A stretch of DNA of 64,000 bases from Candidatus Palauibacter rhopaloidicola (GTDB lineage Bacteria; Gemmatimonadota; Gemmatimonadetes; Palauibacterales; Palauibacteraceae). Where the stretch lies: assembly GCA_026914155.1 (NCBI GenBank), contig JAPPGH010000055.1, positions 1 to 64,000 on the forward strand, written 5' to 3'. Within the stretch, counting starts at the first letter, position 1. Each line of letters begins with the position of its first letter. The position numbers were made by a program, and so were the translations under genes. Of the stretch, positions 1 to 8,629 are shown piece after piece. The notes beneath the pieces are model-generated. The model worked only from the letters and a program-made list of their open reading frames with translations, was not told the origin of the DNA and made no database searches.

Positions 1-124
1 ACTGGGCGGCGTCGAGGTGGGCGCAGAGTTCGGCGATCTCGTCGCCGACGGGGTCGCCGTTCAAGGCTGCGGGGTGCGAGACATCAGCGTTCGAGGCATC
101 GCGGGCGTCGGGCGTGACAGGCAT
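1..124 (-). CDS. N-terminus of a DUF222/HNH-endonuclease-like protein (partial)
   Basis: An ATG at 124 opens a minus-strand frame that runs off the left edge after about 41 codons. The visible residues end in DEIAELCAHLDAAQ, which resembles the first helix of DUF222-type proteins that usually carry a C-terminal HNH nuclease domain. No nuclease motif is visible because the gene is cut. The identification rests on this short match and memory of the family, so it is tentative. Confidence 0.4.
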   Translation of the reverse strand, partial: MPVTPDARDASNADVSHPAALNGDPVGDEIAELCAHLDAAQ

Positions 125-532
125 GGCGTTCTCATCCGAATCTCAGGTTCAAGGGGCCCGCGCGCGGGCGGGACGCGAGCGGGGGAGCCGGCACCGTTTG
201 TGACTCCGGTTTCATACCCCGTTCTTCGGTAAATGTTCGGGTCGCCTCTCAACGGGATCTCAACCCGATCCCAGCCCGGTCTCAGCCCAGTCTCAAACGC
301 CCGGGACGTTCCCGCGGGAACGCCGACGACCCGTCGGCATCGGCAACTGGAGCGGGCCGCCGGTGAGATCGCGTCGTCGCCGGACGGGCTTCGTTGTGGT
401 AATTACAATCCATACGCTCCGGGAACTCGACGAAGGGAAGGGCTATCAGCTGCGAATGAACCGCGTACTCGAGAGCTACGTGCGGCACCGGACCGCGAAC
501 CGCGACGACACCGGCGAGGGCGGCCGGGGATC
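125..532. other. Intergenic region between divergent genes
   Basis: No convincing gene is seen here. The only AT-rich spot is around 394-415, with the 8-bp palindrome GTAATTAC at 399-406 and a TACAAT hexamer at 404-409 that could be a -10 element for the downstream gene, but no good -35 sits 16-18 bases upstream. A frame open on the plus strand from 233 is continuous with the next gene, but this part has no protein-like features and is treated as leader. Confidence 0.4.
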
Positions 533-1831
533 GTGACCGTCGATCGGCGAGGGTTCGTGATCCGGACGGGCGCGGGGGCGGCGGGCCTCACGATCGGGCT
601 CTCGGGGTGCGCGCCGGGGACGGGCGGCGGCGCGCAGGGGGCGGACGCGGAGGGCTGGCCGACGGATCCCGACGCGCTCGAGGCCCGCTACCGCGACAAC
701 ATCTATACGCGCCTCCTCGGCGTGAGACCCCACCTCCCGGCGCACGAGCACGTCTCGCGGCTGGGCGGGGGACGGATGGACGCCGAGGTCATCGCGGCGA
801 TGGCGGAGGCGAACGAGTTCTTCGTCGAGATGAACGAGTTGCTCGAGGCGGCGGGGGCGCGGATCGCGGAGCGGCTCGGGACCGAGGCGGCGCTCGTCAC
901 AGCCGGCGGCTTCTCGGCCATGGTGCTCGGGGCGGCCGGCTGCCTGACGGGCACGGATCCGGAGCGGGTTCACGCGCTTCCCCTCCCCACGTGGCCGCGC
1001 CGGGAGTGCCTGATCCAGACCCCGCACCGGTTCGGCTACGACCGGGCGTACCGGGACGCGGGGATGACGATCGTCGAGGCGCAGACGCGGGAGGACTTTC
1101 GAGCGAAGCTGACGCGGCGGACGGCGATGATCGCCGCGCTCGCGACGGCGGAGCGGCAGACGATGTTCGCACCTCCGGCGCCCGTGGACTGGGCACCCGC
1201 CCCCGGGCCCGAGGTCATGACCGTGCGCGAGCAGATCGAGATCGGGCGCGCGGCCGGTGTCCCCGTGCTGGTCGACATGGCATCGGACCTCCCGACCGGG
1301 GTGGGTCTCGTGGAGTTCGTCGAGGCGGGGGCGGACCTGATCGTGATCAGCGGCGGAAAGGGGATCGGCGGCCCGCAGTCGTCCGGCATCCTGGCCGGGC
1401 GGGCGGACCTCGTCGAGGCGGCCCGTCTGAACGCCTCGCCGAACGATGGCATCGGCCGGGGCATGAAGGTGGGGAAGGAGGAGATCGTCGGTCTCGTGGT
1501 CGCCCTGGACCGCTACGTGGCGCGCGATGTCGAGTCGTGGGTCGCGGGCTGGTCCGACATGGCCCGTCGCATCGCCGCGGATCTCGCCGACGTCCCCGGC
1601 CTCACCGCCGAGGTCGTGACGAACACCGCGGGCTACGAGGACGTGGAACTCACCTGGGACCCCGGCGTCATCCCCCTCACGACCGACGAAGCGAAAGCCG
1701 GACTCATGGCCGGTGAGCCCCGCCTCGCCTACCTGATGACCGTCCGCACGCGCCTCCTCCGCGAAGGCGAGGATGCGCTCGTCGCCCGCACCCTCCGCAA
1801 CTTCTTCACCGAAGCAGCCACTACGGCCTGA
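533..1831 (+). CDS. Exported SelA-like PLP-dependent enzyme
   Basis: A 432-residue fold-type I PLP protein of the L-seryl-tRNA(Sec) selenium transferase-like (SelA/DgaE) family. Starting at GTG 533 puts DRRGFV and a hydrophobic stretch ending LSGC at the N-terminus, which reads as a twin-arginine type signal with a lipobox. The likely PLP lysine is about K276 in the GGKGIGGPQSSG segment, and LVDMASDLP upstream resembles the aspartate region that contacts the pyridine ring. The family usually works in the cytoplasm on amino or sugar acids, so a signal peptide is unusual. The frame is open upstream to 233, but those residues look non-coding. The substrate cannot be told, and nothing suggests selenocysteine insertion. 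The start is inferred from the signal peptide. Confidence 0.75.
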   Translation: MTVDRRGFVIRTGAGAAGLTIGLSGCAPGTGGGAQGADAEGWPTDPDALEARYRDNIYTRLLGVRPHLPAHEHVSRLGGGRMDAEVIAAMAEANEFFVEMNELLEAAGARIAERLGTEAALVTAGGFSAMVLGAAGCLTGTDPERVHALPLPTWPRRECLIQTPHRFGYDRAYRDAGMTIVEAQTREDFRAKLTRRTAMIAALATAERQTMFAPPAPVDWAPAPGPEVMTVREQIEIGRAAGVPVLVDMASDLPTGVGLVEFVEAGADLIVISGGKGIGGPQSSGILAGRADLVEAARLNASPNDGIGRGMKVGKEEIVGLVVALDRYVARDVESWVAGWSDMARRIAADLADVPGLTAEVVTNTAGYEDVELTWDPGVIPLTTDEAKAGLMAGEPRLAYLMTVRTRLLREGEDALVARTLRNFFTEAATTA

Positions 1832-1839
1832 GCGCCGGG

Positions 1840-1860
1840 CGACAATCACGGTGATTGTCG
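1840..1860. promoter_or_regulatory. Perfect 21-bp palindrome, possible operator
   Basis: CGACAATCAC at 1840-1849 and GTGATTGTCG at 1851-1860 are exact inverted repeats around a single central G. The one-base centre is too short for an RNA hairpin loop and no T-run follows, so a two-fold protein binding site is more likely than a terminator. It lies 8 bases after the PLP gene stop and about 115 bases before the propeller gene. The regulator is unknown. Confidence 0.45.
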
Positions 1861-1975
1861 CGGCGGGCTTTGTCCATCTACGTTGGCGGGCCGCGGTCCG
1901 ACCGGGCATGGCGTCCGGGAGGTCCGCCACAACCGCAGCGAATCAACGTGCCGCCGTAACAGGAGCGAGAGCCCC

Positions 1976-4900
1976 ATGCGCAAGCTGGCCATCGTCACGC
2001 CAACCACGCTCACCCTCGCCGCAGCCGTCCTGGCCGCGGCGGATTTCGCCGTCGCCCCCTCGGCGCTCGCCGCGCAGGAGGCGGTGGTGTTCGACTCCGC
2101 CGATGTCGCGGGCCTCAGCTTCCGGTCCATCGGGCCGCCCCGTGGGGGCCGGAGCACCGCCGTGGCCGGGATCACGGAGCAGCCGCTCACCTATTTCATG
2201 GGCGCGACGGGCGGCGGCGTGTGGCGCACGGACGACGCCGGCCTCAATTGGCGCAACATCTCCGACGGCTACATCGAGACGGGCTCGATCGGGGCGATCG
2301 ACGTGGCGGACAGCGACGCCAACGTCATCTACGTGGGCACCGGCTCGGCCCCCATCCGCGGAAACGTGTCGAAGGGGGTCGGCGTCTACCGCAGCACGAA
2401 CGGGGGCGACTCATGGACCCACATCGGCCTCCCGAACGCGGGGCAGATCGGCCGCATCGAGGTCCACCCGCGCGATGCCGACGTCGCCTTCGTGGCCGCG
2501 CTCGGCGACCCGTTCGGGCCCAACCCCGAGCGCGGCGTCTTCCGCACGACGGACGGCGGGGACACGTGGGACCACGTGCTCGCGATCTCCGACTCCACCG
2601 GCGCGGTGGATCTCGCGATCAACCCGGTGAATCCGCGCATCGTCTTCGCTACGGCGTGGCGGGGCGAGCGCAAGCCGTGGACCGCGATCTCCGGTTCGGA
2701 GGAGTCCGGCGTGTTCCGGTCGACCGATGGCGGGGACACGTGGACCCGGCTCGAGGGCGGACTCCCCACCGGCCTCGTCGGCAAGGCGGCCGTCACCGTC
2801 TCGCGCGCCAACCCCGACCGGGTGTGGGTGCTCATGGAGGCGCCCAACGATCGGGGCGGCGTCTACCGTTCCGAGGACGGCGGCGACAACTGGCGGCGCG
2901 TGAACGACGACCGCGGGCTCCAGCAGCGCGCCTGGTACTACACGCACATCTACGCCGACCCGGTGGACGAGAACACGGTGTACGCCCTCAACGTCGGCTA
3001 CAACAAGTCCATCGACGGCGGCGTGACGTGGCAGGGGTACGGCGTGCCGCACGGAGACGTGCACGACCTCTGGATCAACTACGAGAACCCCGACTTCCAG
3101 GTCGTGGCGAATGACGGCGGCGGGCAGGTGACGACGACCGGCGCGGAGAGCTGGTCCACGTACTACAACCAGGTCACGGCCGAGATGTACCGGGTGTTCG
3201 TCGACAACCAGTTCCCCTACCGCGTGTACGGCTCGCAGCAGGACAACTCCACGATCATGGTGCCGAGCCGCGGCATGCCGGCGGTGCAGCCGGCGCAGCA
3301 CTGGGCCGCGGTCGGCGGCTGTGAGAGCGGCCACATCGCGATCGACCCGCGGAACCCCGACGTGACGTACGCGGGCTGCTACGGCGGCAGCATCAACCGG
3401 GTGGACCGGGGCAGGGGCGACGTGCGGCAGATGCTCCTCTATCCCCAGCTCCAGCTGGGACAGGCCCCGAAGACGATGAAGCACCGCTTCCAGTGGAACG
3501 CGCCGATCCGGATCTCCCCGCACGACCCCGACGTCATCTATCACACCTCGCAGTACGTGAACCGGACATCGGACGCGGGATACTCGTGGGAGACGATCAG
3601 CCCGGACCTCACGCGCAACGACACGACGAAGATGGAGCACGCGGGCGGGCGCATCACGTGGGACAACACCGGGGTGGAGATGTACGGGACGATCTTCGCC
3701 TTCGAGGAATCGCCGCACGAGGCGGGCGTCCTTTGGGTGGGCTCGGACGACGGCCTCATCCACGTCTCGCGGGACGACGGGGCGAGCTGGGAAAACGTGA
3801 CGCCGGGCGACCTGCCCGAGTTCTCGACCGTCAACATGATCGACCTCTCGGCGCACGGCCCGGGGCGGGCGCACGTCGCCGTCTACCGCTACCGGATGCA
3901 GGACAACACGCCCTACATGTGGCGCACGGACGACTACGGGGCGAGCTGGACCCGGCTCTCGGGGAACGGGATCGAACCCGGCCACTTCGTGCGCGTCGTG
4001 CGCGAGGACCCCGTGCGGGAGGGCCTCCTCTACGCCGGCACCGAGTTCGGGCTCTACGTGAGCTTCGACGGCGGCGACAACTGGCAGCGCTTCCAGCAGA
4101 ACCTGCCGATCACGCCGATCACGGACATGCTCGTGCACGAGGGCGATCTCGTCCTCGGGACGCAGGGCCGCTCGTTCTGGATCCTCGACGACGTGTCGCC
4201 GCTCCGCACGATGTCCGCGGCCACGCTGGCGGCGGACGTCCACCTCTACACGCCGCGCGATGCGGTGCGCGCGCAGGGCGTCTTCCCCAACGGGGCGTCG
4301 ATTCACTTCGCGCTCGGCGAGGGGATGGAGGAGACGATCAACCTCGAGATCGCGGATTCGGGCGGCGAGGTCGTGCGGGTCTACTCCTCGAACCCCGGTT
4401 CGTGGGACGATGAGGCGAAGGCGGCGATCGGCCGCGCCTCGACCTGGTCGCCGGACCGCCTGCAGACGAGCGCCGGTCTGAACCGGATGGTGTGGAACCT
4501 TCAGGGAGAAGGGCCCGACCTCGTCCAGGGCGCCCGGATCTGGGGCTTCACGGGCCGGGTGCCCGCGGTGCCCGGACGCTATGAGGTGCGGCTGACGGCG
4601 GGGGACGCGACGCAGACGCAGCCGCTGGCGGTCCATGTGGATCCGCGCGTGGCCGACCAGATCACGGTCGCCGACCTGCAGCAGCAGCACGACCTGATGG
4701 TCCGGGTGCGCGGTCTTCTCCAGCAGTCGCACGACGCCGTGCGCGAGGTGCGGTCGGTCCGGTCGCAGATGAGCGACATCGCGACGTCCGTGGAGGAGGC
4801 CGGCTACGGCGATGACTTCACGGAGATGGCGGACGCGGCGGGCGAGAAGCTCACGGACGTCGAGGAGGAACTCTTCCAGACGCGGAACCGCTCGGGGCAG

Positions 4901-5149
4901 GACATGCTCAACTTCCCGCCCATGCTCGACAACGAGATCGCGAACCTGTACGGCTACATCGCGTCGACCTACGACCGCCCCAACGCGGTGGCGGCCGTCC
5001 GCGCCGACGAACTCGAGGCCGAACTCGGCGGGTGGCTGACCACGCTCCAGCAGATCATCGACACGGACGTCGCGGAGTTCAACAACCGCCTGCGCGAAGC
5101 CGGCGTCCCCGGCGTCATCGTACGCACCCGGCCCCGCGCCACGAGCTGA
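1976..5149 (+). CDS. Secreted sortilin/VPS10-like BNR-repeat propeller protein
   Basis: A 1057-residue exported protein. ATG 1976 is preceded by AGGAG at 1961-1965 and begins a signal peptide ending near ALAAQE. The first 750 or so residues carry many Asp-box/BNR motifs (STNGGDSW, TTDGGDTW, STDGGDTW, SEDGGDNW, SRDDGASW, SFDGGDNW), as in sortilin-type and glycosidase-like ten-bladed propellers. A beta-sandwich-like section follows and the end is helical, with several RVRG/VRSVRSQ stretches. Proteins of this build are abundant in Gemmatimonadota and some other soil and marine phyla, often annotated as glycosyl hydrolases, but no hydrolase active site is evident, so the role is probably binding or processing of extracellular ligands. 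A downstream lipoprotein gene starts 17 bases later, suggesting one transcript. Confidence 0.85.
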   Translation: MRKLAIVTPTTLTLAAAVLAAADFAVAPSALAAQEAVVFDSADVAGLSFRSIGPPRGGRSTAVAGITEQPLTYFMGATGGGVWRTDDAGLNWRNISDGYIETGSIGAIDVADSDANVIYVGTGSAPIRGNVSKGVGVYRSTNGGDSWTHIGLPNAGQIGRIEVHPRDADVAFVAALGDPFGPNPERGVFRTTDGGDTWDHVLAISDSTGAVDLAINPVNPRIVFATAWRGERKPWTAISGSEESGVFRSTDGGDTWTRLEGGLPTGLVGKAAVTVSRANPDRVWVLMEAPNDRGGVYRSEDGGDNWRRVNDDRGLQQRAWYYTHIYADPVDENTVYALNVGYNKSIDGGVTWQGYGVPHGDVHDLWINYENPDFQVVANDGGGQVTTTGAESWSTYYNQVTAEMYRVFVDNQFPYRVYGSQQDNSTIMVPSRGMPAVQPAQHWAAVGGCESGHIAIDPRNPDVTYAGCYGGSINRVDRGRGDVRQMLLYPQLQLGQAPKTMKHRFQWNAPIRISPHDPDVIYHTSQYVNRTSDAGYSWETISPDLTRNDTTKMEHAGGRITWDNTGVEMYGTIFAFEESPHEAGVLWVGSDDGLIHVSRDDGASWENVTPGDLPEFSTVNMIDLSAHGPGRAHVAVYRYRMQDNTPYMWRTDDYGASWTRLSGNGIEPGHFVRVVREDPVREGLLYAGTEFGLYVSFDGGDNWQRFQQNLPITPITDMLVHEGDLVLGTQGRSFWILDDVSPLRTMSAATLAADVHLYTPRDAVRAQGVFPNGASIHFALGEGMEETINLEIADSGGEVVRVYSSNPGSWDDEAKAAIGRASTWSPDRLQTSAGLNRMVWNLQGEGPDLVQGARIWGFTGRVPAVPGRYEVRLTAGDATQTQPLAVHVDPRVADQITVADLQQQHDLMVRVRGLLQQSHDAVREVRSVRSQMSDIATSVEEAGYGDDFTEMADAAGEKLTDVEEELFQTRNRSGQDMLNFPPMLDNEIANLYGYIASTYDRPNAVAAVRADELEAELGGWLTTLQQIIDTDVAEFNNRLREAGVPGVIVRTRPRATS

Positions 5150-5165
5150 CCGGCGTGGGCGTCCG

Positions 5166-7772
5166 TTGAGCCGGCAGAGGGGGACCCCGCCGGCCGTATC
5201 GGCGGGGCTGCTGGCGGTCGTCATCCTCTCGGCCGCGGGGTGCGGCGGCGGCGACTCCACGGCGCCGCCCACGGCGTCTCCCAACCGGCGGCCGACGCCG
5301 ACGAGCACGATCCCGCCGCAGGAACTGGCGGCCGGCGACACGCTCACGCTGGACGCGTCGGCCTACTTCACGGATCCGGACGGGGACGCCCTCACGTTCT
5401 CGGTCGAGACCTCCAACGCCGGGGTCGCTTCCGCTTCCCTGTCGGGGGCCGCGGTCACCGTCGTCGGGGTCGCGCCGGGCGAGGCGCGGGTCACGATCCG
5501 GGCGCGCGATCCCCGGGCGCTGCAGGCCCGCTTGGACTTCACCGTCCTCGTACCCGAGCCCGTGACGGCGGACCACGTCGTGCTCCGGGCGCTCTACGAA
5601 GGGACGGGCGGCGAGGGCTGGACGCACGACGACAACTGGCTGAGCGGACGGCCGCTGGATACGTGGTACGGCGTCGGCGTGGACGACGACGGACGGGTGA
5701 CGGACCTCCGCCTCGACTTCAACGGGCTCCGGGGACCGTTGCCCCCGGAACTCGGCGATCTCGACCGGCTCCAGTCGCTCGTACTGTCGAGGAACGAGCT
5801 GGCGGGGGCCGTCCCGCCGGAGCTGGGCCGCCTGCCGATCCTCGTGGAGCTGGATCTCGGCGACAATCGCTTCGACGGCGAGATCCCGCCGTTCATCGGC
5901 GACTTCGGCTACCTCGACGAACTGGATCTGGGCGGCAACGGATTCGAGGGGCCGATCCCGGCCGCGCTGGGCGACCTTCGCGACCTGCGCCGGCTGGACC
6001 TGAGCGGCAACGATCTCACGGGACCGATCCCGGCCGAACTCGGGAACCTCGGTCGGCTCGAGACCCTGCTGCTCATGCGCAACGACCTCGAGGGGCCGGT
6101 GCCCGCGACATTCGGGCGTCTGGGCGCACTCCGCGTCCTCAACCTGTCGGGCAACGCCGGACTGTCCGGCGCCGTGCCCGTCGAGTGGGCGTCGATGCGG
6201 AGGCTGGTCCAGCTCCACCTGGGCGGCTCGGCGCTCTGCGCCCCCGCCGAACCCGCCTTCCGGGACTGGCTCGAGCGCCTTTACCGATACCGGCTCGCCG
6301 CGTGCGGGCAGGACGCGTCGGTCATGCTCACGCAGGCCGTGCAGTCATCCCGGTTCCCCGTGCCGCTCGTCGCCGGCGATTCCGCGCTCCTGCGCGTGTT
6401 TCTGACGGCTCCGGAAGGTGCGTCCGTCGATTTTCCGGCCGTCCGGGCCCGGTTCTACGTGGATGGCGTCGAAACCCACGTTGTCGACATTCCCGCGCAG
6501 TCGAACCCGGTGCCGACCGTGATCCAGGAAGGCGATCTCGCCGCATCGGCGAACGCCGTGATCCCGGGACGGGTCGTGCAGCCGGGGCTCGAAATCGTCG
6601 TCGAGACGGATCCCGAAGGCACGCTGGACCCCGCGCTGGGTCTCACGCGGCGGATCCCCGACAGCGGCCGTCGAACCGTCGATGTCCGGCAGATGCCCAC
6701 GTTCAAAGTCACGGTGATCCCGTTCGTGCTGACCTCGGACCCGGACGCGTCAATCGTGAGCCACGTGAACAATCTGACGCCGGAGCACGAACTCTTCTGG
6801 GACACGCGTACGCTGCTCCCGGTCGGAGCCATGACGGTTCGGGCGCACGAGGCCGTGATGACATCCACGAACAACCAGAGCGCGCTCCTGGGCCAGACGG
6901 CGGCGATACGCGCCGCGGAGGGGTCCATCGGGCACTACATGGGCACGATGACGAACAGCGACGGCGGAGGCGTGGCCTTCGTCGGCGGGTTCGCCAGCTT
7001 CTCCAGTCATGATCGGGCCGACATCGTGGGGCACGAATTCGGGCACAACATGAGCCTCAGCCACGCCCCCTGCAGCGCGACCGGCCCCGACCCGTGGTAT
7101 CCCGAACAGAACGGCTACATCGGCGCGTGGGGATACGATTTTCGCGACGGCGGGCACCTCGTGCCGCCGGACAGGCCCGACATCATGGGATACTGCGATC
7201 CGCACTGGATCGGGGACTATCACTTCTATAACGCCATGCGGTTCCGCCTGCGCACCGAGCCGACCCCATCGGCCTCGCGCACGGCCGGCGGCGGCGATGG
7301 CCGCACGCTGCTGCTCTGGGGGGGCGTGAGCGAAGAAGGCGTTCCCTACCTGGAGCCCGCGTTCGTCCTCGACGCTCCGCCGTCCCTGCCGGAGCGCGGC
7401 GGCAACTATCGGATCCGGGGCCGGAACGCGTCCGGTGAAGAGCTGTTCGAATTGCGCTTCGACATGTGGCGCATCGCCCATGGGAACGGAGGCCTGGGCT
7501 TCGCCTTCGCCGTGCCCGTCCGGTCCGGGTGGCCGGGCGCGCTGGCGAGTCTCACGCTCTCGGGGCCCGAGGGATCCTTCACGCTCGACGGCGAGAGCCG
7601 CCTCCCCACCGCGATCGTCCGCGACCCCGCGACCCGGCAGGTGCGCGCGATCCTGCAGGATCCAGCGCCCGCCGGGCTCGCCGGGGCGGTGGCGGAGGCG
7701 CTGGCCCTGGATCCCGCCCTGGAGGCGCTCGTCAGCCGCGGAATCCCCGACCCCGCGGACTGGGAGCGCTAG
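5166..7772 (+). CDS. Lipoprotein with leucine-rich repeats and an HExxH metallopeptidase domain
   Basis: An 868-residue surface protein starting at TTG 5166. The N-terminus is a lipoprotein signal (SAAGCGGG). Residues about 35-125 form an Ig/cadherin-like domain with a DPDGDALTF motif. About 180-345 are plant-type leucine-rich repeats (xLxxLxLSxNxLxGxIPxxLGxL), six or seven copies. The rest resembles reprolysin/M66-like metallopeptidases: HEFGHNMSLSH at residues 623-633 supplies three zinc histidines and the catalytic glutamate, with IMGYC downstream as a probable Met-turn. The combination suggests an anchored protease that recognises protein or glycan partners through the repeats. It sits 17 bases after the propeller gene. 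The substrate is unknown. Confidence 0.8.
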   Translation: MSRQRGTPPAVSAGLLAVVILSAAGCGGGDSTAPPTASPNRRPTPTSTIPPQELAAGDTLTLDASAYFTDPDGDALTFSVETSNAGVASASLSGAAVTVVGVAPGEARVTIRARDPRALQARLDFTVLVPEPVTADHVVLRALYEGTGGEGWTHDDNWLSGRPLDTWYGVGVDDDGRVTDLRLDFNGLRGPLPPELGDLDRLQSLVLSRNELAGAVPPELGRLPILVELDLGDNRFDGEIPPFIGDFGYLDELDLGGNGFEGPIPAALGDLRDLRRLDLSGNDLTGPIPAELGNLGRLETLLLMRNDLEGPVPATFGRLGALRVLNLSGNAGLSGAVPVEWASMRRLVQLHLGGSALCAPAEPAFRDWLERLYRYRLAACGQDASVMLTQAVQSSRFPVPLVAGDSALLRVFLTAPEGASVDFPAVRARFYVDGVETHVVDIPAQSNPVPTVIQEGDLAASANAVIPGRVVQPGLEIVVETDPEGTLDPALGLTRRIPDSGRRTVDVRQMPTFKVTVIPFVLTSDPDASIVSHVNNLTPEHELFWDTRTLLPVGAMTVRAHEAVMTSTNNQSALLGQTAAIRAAEGSIGHYMGTMTNSDGGGVAFVGGFASFSSHDRADIVGHEFGHNMSLSHAPCSATGPDPWYPEQNGYIGAWGYDFRDGGHLVPPDRPDIMGYCDPHWIGDYHFYNAMRFRLRTEPTPSASRTAGGGDGRTLLLWGGVSEEGVPYLEPAFVLDAPPSLPERGGNYRIRGRNASGEELFELRFDMWRIAHGNGGLGFAFAVPVRSGWPGALASLTLSGPEGSFTLDGESRLPTAIVRDPATRQVRAILQDPAPAGLAGAVAEALALDPALEALVSRGIPDPADWER

Positions 7773-7784
7773 CTACGCCGCGCC

Positions 7785-8507
7785 CTACCCGCCCTCGCGG
7801 TCGCGCAGGTCGGCCAGCGCGCCGGTGTCGATCGCGTCCCGAAGCGCGTGGAGCTGGTCGATCGTCAGGTTCCGTCCCTCCAGCGCCACGACGAAACGAT
7901 CCTCGATGAACCAGATGAACTCCGCGTGGCCGCGGTCGCCGCGCGTGCGGCGGAACCCTTCCATGGCCGGATAGCCCTCGTAATCGATCGTGCGTTCCCA
8001 ACCCCGGTCGCTCTCCTGGTCGACCGAGAGGTCGAGCCACTCCACGAAGCCCTGCGAGCCGATCACCGGAAGCGCGCCGATGTCGGCGATGGCGACTTCC
8101 ACCTCGGCCCCGCCACGCCCCTCGTACTCGGCTTCGGCCTTGGAGACGTGAAACCCGAAAGCTCCACCTGTCGTCCCCTAGCGCGAGACCCGCCTCAGCC
8201 CGCCCGCCCGCTCGGGCAGAAGATCGTAGAACTCGCGGAAGTGGATCGGGTTGTCGACCAGCGCTTCGCCGCTCAGTTCCTCGGCGAAGTCGGACATGTG
8301 CTCGCCGATCTCTTCCACCGCGTCGGTGATGCTGGCCGCGATGTCGTCCGCGGCATCGCGCAGGTCTTCCCGCACTTCCTCCGCTTCGTCCCGCGACTCG
8401 TTGTCGCCGAGGAAGATGCAGCCCGCCGACGTGAGGCCGCAGAAGAGGGCGCCCGCGAGGGCGATCCGCCGCGCAGGGCGGCCGAGAGAGTGACGATTCC
8501 GGAACAT
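7785..8507 (-). pseudogene. Lipoprotein gene interrupted by a single in-frame TAG
   Basis: Reading from ATG 8507, which follows a strong GGAGG ribosome site, gives a signal peptide with lipobox (TSAGC), a charged helical region, then FREFYDLLPERAGGLRRVSR and a TAG at 8180-8178. The same frame continues without another stop to TAG 7787-7785: GGAFGFHVSKAEAEYEG, a beta-rich segment, and FVVALEG near the end. The two halves fit a single family layout I recall (DLLP...GLRR...GF.VSKAEA.Y...VEV.I.D.G), so one sense codon (GAG or CAG would be one change away) seems to have become amber. As one protein it would be about 239 residues. The upstream part could still be made as a 109-residue lipoprotein. 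Sequencing error, real pseudogene or stop readthrough cannot be separated here. Confidence 0.7.
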
Positions 8508-8629
8508 CTTTTCCTCCAGACGCTGAACGCAGGGTGGTGCGGTGCCTGTGCGCGCCTACGCGCCTTGCCGTGAGGAAGTGTCAGACCGTGCCCGTTGACC
8601 GGCGACCGGGGCGGCTCGATGGTGTTCCC

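Noticed and set aside
1840-1860. Intrinsic terminator after the PLP gene
   Set aside because: The perfect palindrome has a one-base centre and no following T-run, so an operator fits better.
476-1930. Long antisense frame opposite the PLP enzyme gene (484 codons)
   Set aside because: High GC leaves long open frames opposite real genes. It has Arg/Asp/Gly-rich composition without any domain, and the sense strand carries clear PLP-enzyme motifs.
2411-5347. Nearly 1000-codon antisense frame opposite the big propeller gene
   Set aside because: Shadow of the GC-rich sense gene, with His/Val/Arg-rich sequence and no recognisable features; the sense strand has signal peptide and Asp-boxes.
7785-8507. 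Genome-wide recoding of TAG as a sense codon
   Set aside because: Several intact genes in this window end in TAG, for example at 7785-7787 and the mfd stop at 50006-50008, so TAG is a normal stop here.
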